DNA of 64,000 nucleotides from Nautilus pompilius (taxonomy: Eukaryota > Mollusca > Cephalopoda > Nautilida > Nautilidae), in NCBI GenBank assembly GCA_018389105.1, contig JACATO010002729.1, positions 1 through 64,000 of the forward strand, in the 5' to 3' direction. The notes below the pieces were generated by a model. That model did no database searches. It saw only the letters and a list, made by a program, of their open reading frames with translations, and was not told the DNA's origin. The translations under genes and the position numbers were made by a program. This document shows, piece by piece, positions 58,151-64,000 of the stretch; within the stretch, counting starts at the first letter, position 1, and each line of letters starts with the position of its first letter.

Positions 58151-59829
58151 TTAAATAGTTGCACAGTCATCTCTCTAAACAATCCGAATTAATGAACACG
58201 CTTGTTCTTTACTTCTAAGCTAGATACTGTCTCGTAAGTCCGATCAGTATTTTACTGGCACCCAGTATTTTATGACGGTGTCACAGAACTAACTGTTCCT
58301 CGCTCGAGAGATCCGGGTTAAATCCTGAAGTAGTAAAAAATAGCTCCTCCATTTCTACAAACGAAACTGTTTACACTTCGGATAAACTGTTTCAGTAAAA
58401 ACTATATTTCACATATACTTTTATTTGGCTGTCATGCACACCTGCAGCATGATTTATTATATGTGTAATGAGTTTCTTTTCCTTATAAATTTTTTTAATA
58501 CGTTTTGGAAAGTAAAGTATTGCAGCGCAAAATTTATCATAAAGTATCGAAGTGGACGTCAACGATAATTAGGTTCATTCTTCTTTACTGTCATAGGCTT
58601 TATAACTCTTAATAACGATCAAGTCTCGTTATTAACTGATTGGTATACTGTCAACAAAAGACTCATTAAGCAGCATTTTGGGTTGTTGTTTTCTAATAAA
58701 ACGAACCGTTTATTTAACGAAGCTGCAACAAATAGTCTTTCCAAGCATCCTTACTTTAAAAGATGTTATACAAAGAGAGATTAAGACTCGCCGTGTATTC
58801 TGGACCGGGCCAAAGGTAAAAACGGGTCGGGTTGCTTTTTGGTCTCCTGGGATGGCGGAAGAACTGAATGTAATGCAGTATACCCTGTTGCCACTAAAAT
58901 AAATTAATATATCTACCGAAATTCACCTTTTAGGTGTGATTATGAAGGCCATCGGCGGTGACACCCAAATAAGAACGTTTCATAACTTACCAAATCCGCG
59001 CTCAACACCACGTCTTCTCTTGTTGAGATCACCCACCCATGCAATAGCCAAAGAACAATCGAACGTCCCATCCATCGATTTAAAGTGTGTGTGTGTGTGT
59101 GGCACGTAAGAAACCGCTTCTGCCGGTAGAATACAAAACTTCGAAATGTCTCGTTTGAGGAATTCCGAGTGCTGTACTCGTCTCCGGTGAGTTAAGGTTC
59201 GGTAATTCACATCTCATAATCGCAGACGGGTTTGGAGATGTAACAGAAACCGCCACTCTCGTTGTCTTCGGCTCAGGGACGGGCGCGGAGGCGCACGTGT
59301 CTTGGCAGTAGCCTAGCAGAGAAAGGGCTACCGAAGATACTGTCCAGGGCGCAGTTTAGAAAGGGTTACTCAAAGACTGATTTTTAAAAAGGGCTATAAG
59401 GATTTTAAAAATAACAATAAAAGGATTTTCGAGCCTCTCACCTGAGAGGGCGAGAAGGGGACTCACCCCGGCTGCCAGCGTGAAAATCTCACCTGAAAGA
59501 CGGATAAGCAGATTTAAAAACACAGCAATGAGAGATGTGTAACTATGCGCATATCAGTGACACCTATACAGACCCCACCGCGGGATGGCTAAGCATCTCT
59601 GCTTCACTTCTCAATTATCAATGATACCGCATCTGCTCCAAAGTAAATTTCCTTAGATTTTATATATATATATATGCAGTATTGGAAATAAATATCTAAA
59701 CACGGGATACGAGCTGATAATAGTTAATCGCAAGTAAATTATATATGCACACACACACAAAGCATTAAAACAGAAAATGTACAAACACAACGTGAATACG
59801 TAGTACAGAAAATGAGTATTTGCTGCATG
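58151..59829. other. Non-coding stretch with tRNA-like spot
   Basis: No genes are recognised. Short (GT)n occurs near 59087-59100 and (TA)n near 59660-59674. A GC-richer patch spans about 59220-59490. Confidence 0.4.
58276..58326 (+). repeat. Possible tRNA-derived SINE head relic
   Basis: GGTGTCACAGAACTAACTGT followed by TCCTCGCTCGAGAGATCCGG and GTTAAATCC has the spacing and wording of a degraded tRNA-type promoter (A-box-like TGTCACAGAACTA, B-box-like GGTTAAATCC). No body or duplication was identified. Confidence 0.35.
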
Positions 59830-60350
59830 AGTCCTTTGCTGCACTCCGACCCCGACCCCTCGCTTGCACGCTCCGATACGGGTTATCGACCCATGGCCGT
59901 GGGATATTGTTCCAGATATCCTGTAGCACGTCCCACAATTCACCAAAAGTGTTTGCCTTCCGTCTGACTCGCTCAGTAGCCACGTATGGTCTCGATGGTT
60001 TTCATATCAGGGCATCTGTGTGAGATTTCCACCAGCGCTTCACCTTCCAGACGGGGGGTTCTTCCCGCCACACTGGCAGCACGACTGGAGTCTCTGTTAT
60101 GTTGGAACGTGAATTTTCGTCGTTCGATGAGATGTCTTCGTGCGGGAATGGCGTGGCTAATAAAAACCTGCCCCTACCTGTCGGCAGTTAGTATACCTTC
60201 GATTCTATGCAAATCTCCAACACCGTCGGCTGGTATGCAGTTCCACGCTCGCATTGATTTACTTCCATGCTCCACCGCGGCTGTTGGACTGAAACTCGTT
60301 TCCAGGTCTGGCCGTCGCACTTCCGTTTCCGCTCTCCTCCTCAGCAGATG
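59830..60350 (-). pseudogene. Tc1-like transposase C-terminal half, minus strand
   Basis: Reading the minus strand from 60350 down gives VRRPDLETSFSPTAAVEHGS, then CIPADGVGDLHRIEGILTAD, RYRQVLISHAIPARRHLIER and KFTFQHN. Later comes ATERVRRKANTFGELWDVLQ with DIWNNIPRPWVDN. These correspond in order to the Tc1 blocks around VKHGGGSVMVWGC-x-SADGVGDLHFIEGI, RYRQILIHHAIPS and FTFQQDN, and the C-terminal LWEVLQEEWNxIPxxYxDNL segment. The QDN aspartate is deleted or changed, and the NPIE block is eroded. Frames are broken by stops, so it is dead. The sequence upstream (60350-60557) stays open in this frame, but its similarity is unclear. Confidence 0.8.
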
Positions 60351-60598
60351 TTTCCGGGCAGCTTCACGTCGGCTGAGTCCACTTCTAAAAAGTAGGTAAG
60401 CAGGTAGGTAATTCGCAGAATGGCTCGTTGTCTCACGCGAGGAAATCACCCGCACAGCCACCAACAGAGTCTTGCACTCGACTCTTTCAGAAACATGAAG
60501 TCGGTCTGCAGTCTGCCGCATGAAGGAGTCTTCACCAGCTAAGACGTTAGTTTCCATACGCTAGTCACGTGACATTTCCTTCCCGGAAGTCATAGTAT

Positions 60599-60916
60599 AT
60601 GCCACCTTTTTACCACGCTACAATGACGTTACTGCCTACATTTGTATGGCCCTGCAAGCATGGCACTTTCTTACTGCCTAAACCACAACCAGACCCCTGC
60701 AGAACCCTAACTACGAAACGGCATAACGCATCGTATCTTATTTCACCAGTGACTGCGCTCTCGAGTGAACGAAGCTTCAGTAAGTTAAAGTTAATCAAAA
60801 CATATTCCAGCTCATCTCTGGACCAGGGAAAGTTTTCAAACCTGGCCTCTCTCTTCATCGACCATGAAGTCATGGTACAACAATCAGTGAATTTTTTGGC
60901 TTTGCTAAATTCCTGA
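60599..60916 (+). pseudogene. hAT-family transposase C-terminal (dimerisation) fragment
   Basis: The 105-codon frame ends with PVTALSSERSFSKLKLIKTY, then SSSSLDQGKFSNLASLFIDH and EVMVQQSVNF. This is the hAT C-terminal dimerisation domain signature (P-V-x-x-A-S-x-ERSFSKLKLIKxYLRSxMxQERLxxLxxLSIE) of the zinc-finger MYM-like/TTF-type hAT transposases. The first half of the frame is less clearly related. No catalytic core, BED finger or terminal repeats were found nearby, so only a fragment is present. Such domains are also found in domesticated genes, but the isolated position next to other transposon debris favours a relic. Confidence 0.75.
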
Positions 60917-61087
60917 TAAATAGTTTATCGTATTTCCTACACTTATAAGATTTTTTTCCAAGTCAAAACAATCCGAACAATTGCAGTCAGTATATATGTT
61001 AAAGGGGTGCGGGGCGCAAACATCAGTACCTTTCCCCGGGCACAGAATTGCCTAGTTACGGTTCTGTATCTTAGTATGCACTAGAAT

Positions 61088-61381
61088 TTGGCCTGGTGGA
61101 AAGACAGGAAGGATGTTCGTCGAAGAACGTCTCGATTTTTTCGACTACATTTCTATTTTAAAGTCACGTCTACTGATGCACTAACAGGATGTACTTGGAC
61201 CCAGGGTGGCACCACATGCCCCATTCTAGTGTGGCTACGGTCTAAAAGAGGAACCGTCCCAGAGTACTCACCCCCTGATATGACTCCGACAGAGCATCTG
61301 CGGGAGCATTTGGATGGTCAACAGATTATCACATGGCGCCAATGTAGTGGAGTTTTAAAAAAGTCTCCAACACAGATATGA
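61088..61381 (+). pseudogene. Possible Tc/mariner-type transposase 3' fragment
   Basis: A 97-codon frame contains WTQGGTTCPILVWLRSKRGT followed by YSPPDMTPTEHLREHLDGQ. The arrangement resembles W-x-QDGATxH-x-x-x-x-x-x-WLRxKFG ... SPDLTPxDxxLWxxLK of some Tc/mariner-superfamily transposases, with the catalytic QDGA aspartate replaced (QGGT). Similarity is weak and confined to about 60 residues. It may be a chance resemblance. Confidence 0.35.
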
Positions 61382-64000
61382 GAAACCCTGGCCGGGTACA
61401 TTCATTCAACACTATCTTAACCCAATGTCACAGACCTGGGGTATATTCTACCCGATAGGAACTGTGGGCGATCATTACGTCAAACCTACGTAACCAGTTC
61501 ATGCGAGATTTGTGTTCTTTCTGTAGTTTCTGTCTGTAGTAGCATTTGGCATACTCGCCGGAGTCACCGGCTTGATTTCAGTAACTGAGTGAATTCGATT
61601 TTCCGAAGATTATCAGCACCGCGATCTAATGGCCGAAACTATTTATTTAGACAGGAACTTCGACCTCGGTCCTGCTGATTGAACCACAAAAATTTGCAGC
61701 GGAACCGAGACCGATGAGGCACCTGATGACCGAATAGCGAATCTTAGCTGAATATCAAAGAATTAGGATAAAATGGAACTCGGATCCACCGTCGAAATCT
61801 CGAATACCGTTACACAGAAGATGGAAGCTGGAGTGGAGGCTTCACCAGCAAGCGATATATCCGGAATGTTTTAGGAAGACGAAATTATCGCGTTACTTCA
61901 AAGAGAAACCTGCCGGTTGGAAGCTTCGGTCAAATGCTGAACTTAAAGAGTGCAATAGGAATTCTGATCTTGACAGAACCGCGGCTATCGCTGGGCGCTC
62001 CAATGCATGGAGACCTGCGCTACAGAGCAGCCACAGAATGCCGCTGTCGCGAAGAAATCGGGTATTTTCTCGAGTTCTGAAGAATACACGCAGACAGATT
62101 AACCCTCATTCCGTACGCGTAGAACTGCATAAAGATGTTGAACGGGGTGCATTATCGCTGACGAGCAGCCGTTAGAATTTCGCGACCGGCTCCGCTTCGC
62201 TTAATGCGCACGTCAGACCAGCCTGGAAAATGCGGAATCCAAAATAAGGGGAGGGCGTGATGGAAGGAGAGGTCACGTGTACTGACAGGTAACATCTGCT
62301 ATGGGAAGTCTGCATGCTTCATAAGAAGCTCGTGTCAGTGCCGACTTTATGAGACTAGGCGAGCCATACCATACTAGGGCAAAGGTAGAAGTTTTATTTC
62401 TTCAGATGTATAACGACGATAATCTGAGCAGTTCTCGAAAACGAAATCTTTGTTGCTTCTATTATGTCATCGTGCGATGAACACCTGTACTCAGCAGCGA
62501 GTTTACATTCTGCTATTTGAAAGCACTGAAGAGTTACGTGCGCAAAAGCCCATATCCTTATTTTGTTCAGGACGATGCATCTAATCACAGAAGAATTATT
62601 TTAAAAGCCACACATTATACTGGATTACATCGGTGCCAGAGGAGGGGTGGATGGGGGCATCGATTCGGCTCAATGGCTAATAAACTAACACAGACGCAAG
62701 CATAGAAGGAAACAGCGGTCGATGATAGTAGTGTTTGGCTCTCGGTGTCGGCGAGTCGCAATTTTTGTATAGAAATAAACTACTACTGCACGAATATCGG
62801 ATTTCGGCCATCTTACACCAACAACATCCGGGTATAAGTCTAGCATTCGGTGCCGTTCCTGACATCGGCCAATGCATATAGATGATCGATAATTCAATTA
62901 TCAAAAAAAAAAAGGATTAATGGAAGCAGATCAGACAACAGCCATTTTCATGTAGAAACCTTATAGATAAGTGTAATATAGAAATTAAAGTACACAGCCG
63001 CAGAAGATAGAATTATTTTCCAAGACGATCTTATCTGTGCTGCTGTAATTTTACGGGATCTTGTCGCCCCGACTACCTTTCGTCGGAACAGTCCTGAAGA
63101 TGGTGAGAGGAATGCTTCGAAACCTTGATGAAAAGGAAAAAAAAGTTTCCATCTGGTGGTAAAAGACGCAAAAAAATATGTCCAAGATAAGCCGCGTAAT
63201 TAAGGGTATTCAGCTTAGGGGCAGTAATCCATTCTTTCCAGCATGGTGCGATGTTGGCGAGAAAACGTAGTGAACACGGGGAATAAATTACTGGCGGTGA
63301 CAGTGGTTAATATATAACACTGTCAATCAGCTTTAAAAATCGTACTGATAAGCTTTTTTCCTGAGAATCCTGTCTAAATCCTGGGAGGCCCCTTTCTCGC
63401 CCCTTAATCAGCAAAGATCTGCAGATGAAACGTTTTTCCGACAACGAAAAACCTAAGGTGTTATCTGAGTAGAAACCGCCTTAAAGATCCTACCTAAGAC
63501 AGAATTAAAATTTTGCAAAAAAATTCTAAAATACCTTTGTTTTTATGAAAGATTTTATTTTTTAAAATATTTGTATATATTATGGTATTACGCTGAAAAT
63601 ATCTGCAGATAAAGGGAGCACTTTTTAGATGTCTATTTAGCGGATATAAAAGCGAAAGTAGAACAGATCTTCTGCTTCACAGCTCCAATAGAGCTGTTAC
63701 CGGTCTAACAGCAACAGTTCGGTGTCCGTGTGTGACAGAGGTAAACAACAGGTGGTAATGTCACCGCTGTAGTCTAATATAAGAATGAAAAATTATTTGA
63801 GTTCATCGTGGGCTGCAAGGCGGTGTCCAAGGAATCGACCGGCACAGTCCCACCCGATTTCACTGGTACCTCAACTGGGCAACATTCCGAGCCGGGTGCA
63901 GTTTCTGAAGCTTCCGATGCCAATGATGATCCCACTAGTTCATACTGTAATTCATATCAAGTGATCTGGTCGGTCAATCTAGTACCCGGGGTATCGTTTA
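61382..64000. other. Intergenic/intronic sequence, nothing recognised
   Basis: Composition is more balanced at 61.9-62.3 kb. Frames of 60-75 codons at 62.4-62.9 kb on both strands have no recognised motifs. No transposon or RNA gene was identified, and the window ends in unannotated sequence. Confidence 0.35.

Noticed and set aside
57446-58192. 248-codon plus-strand ORF rich in Thr and His, and 133-172-codon minus-strand ORFs rich in Val and Cys
   Set aside because: They are translations of the CA-rich satellite, which lacks stop codons in several frames. The sequence is low complexity throughout.
1-64000. CRISPR arrays, bacterial operons, phage or antiphage systems, and rRNA genes
   Set aside because: No direct-repeat/spacer pattern, ribosome binding sites, operon layout or rRNA-like conserved blocks were seen. 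All recognised families are eukaryotic transposons and repeats.

Overview
The window is AT-rich animal nuclear DNA. It has no long open reading frames, no operons and no bacterial-type gene spacing. It carries abundant microsatellites and decayed class II transposons of purely metazoan/eukaryotic type: mariner, Tc1, hAT and pogo-like. It also carries tRNA-derived SINE-like sequences. The tight packing of Tc1/mariner relics, the GA/CT/CA arrays and the copy of an uncharacterised zinc-cluster protein family that I know mainly from arthropod and cnidarian genomes suggest an invertebrate, but I cannot assign the species or phylum. I recognise no complete host gene. Almost every short ORF here is chance, a simple repeat read as codons, or a shadow of a transposon relic.

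Layout, 1-21 kb: a 27-bp minisatellite at 0.75 kb; a Tc1-like transposase relic at 3.6-4.3 kb; triplet microsatellites at 5.6-5.9 kb; a degenerate satellite-like block at 6.6-7.6 kb; a 1.1-kb GA-rich array at 8.5-9.6 kb that contains a recurring GTCAGTAC motif; a GC/CpG-richer block at 12.0-12.6 kb; a CT array of the same family in opposite orientation at 19.0-19.3 kb, with five perfect TGACGTCA palindromes; a tRNA-derived SINE at 19.85 kb; and a candidate protein-coding exon at 20.6-20.85 kb.

Layout, 21-42 kb: a pogo/Tigger-like non-autonomous element at 21.6-22.1 kb; a truncated mariner at 26.45-27.42 kb; a possible CCAAT/CRE/TATA promoter followed by a signal-peptide-like first exon at 32.35-32.56 kb; a second CRE/TATA promoter-like site on the minus strand at 37.2 kb; a possible retroelement pol tail at 37.7-38.0 kb; a tRNA-like sequence with a pol III terminator at 38.8 kb; and a 1.65-kb minus-strand pseudogene of the zinc-cluster family at 40.0-41.6 kb.

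Layout, 42-64 kb: Tc1-like relics at 42.1, 43.4 and 45.3 kb; a CpG-rich block at 51.2-51.6 kb; a full-length 1269-bp mariner with near-perfect 27-bp terminal inverted repeats and TA duplications at 53.28-54.55 kb; a G-poor CA-rich satellite at 57.45-58.15 kb; then a cluster made of a Tc1 relic (minus), a hAT dimerisation-domain fragment (plus) and a possible further Tc/mariner fragment at 59.8-61.4 kb.

The window therefore reads as intergenic or intronic sequence repeatedly colonised by DNA transposons. The most complete and best supported object is the mariner at 53.3 kb. The least explained are the zinc-cluster family pseudogene, the degenerate satellite at 6.6-7.6 kb and the CRE-studded CT array.
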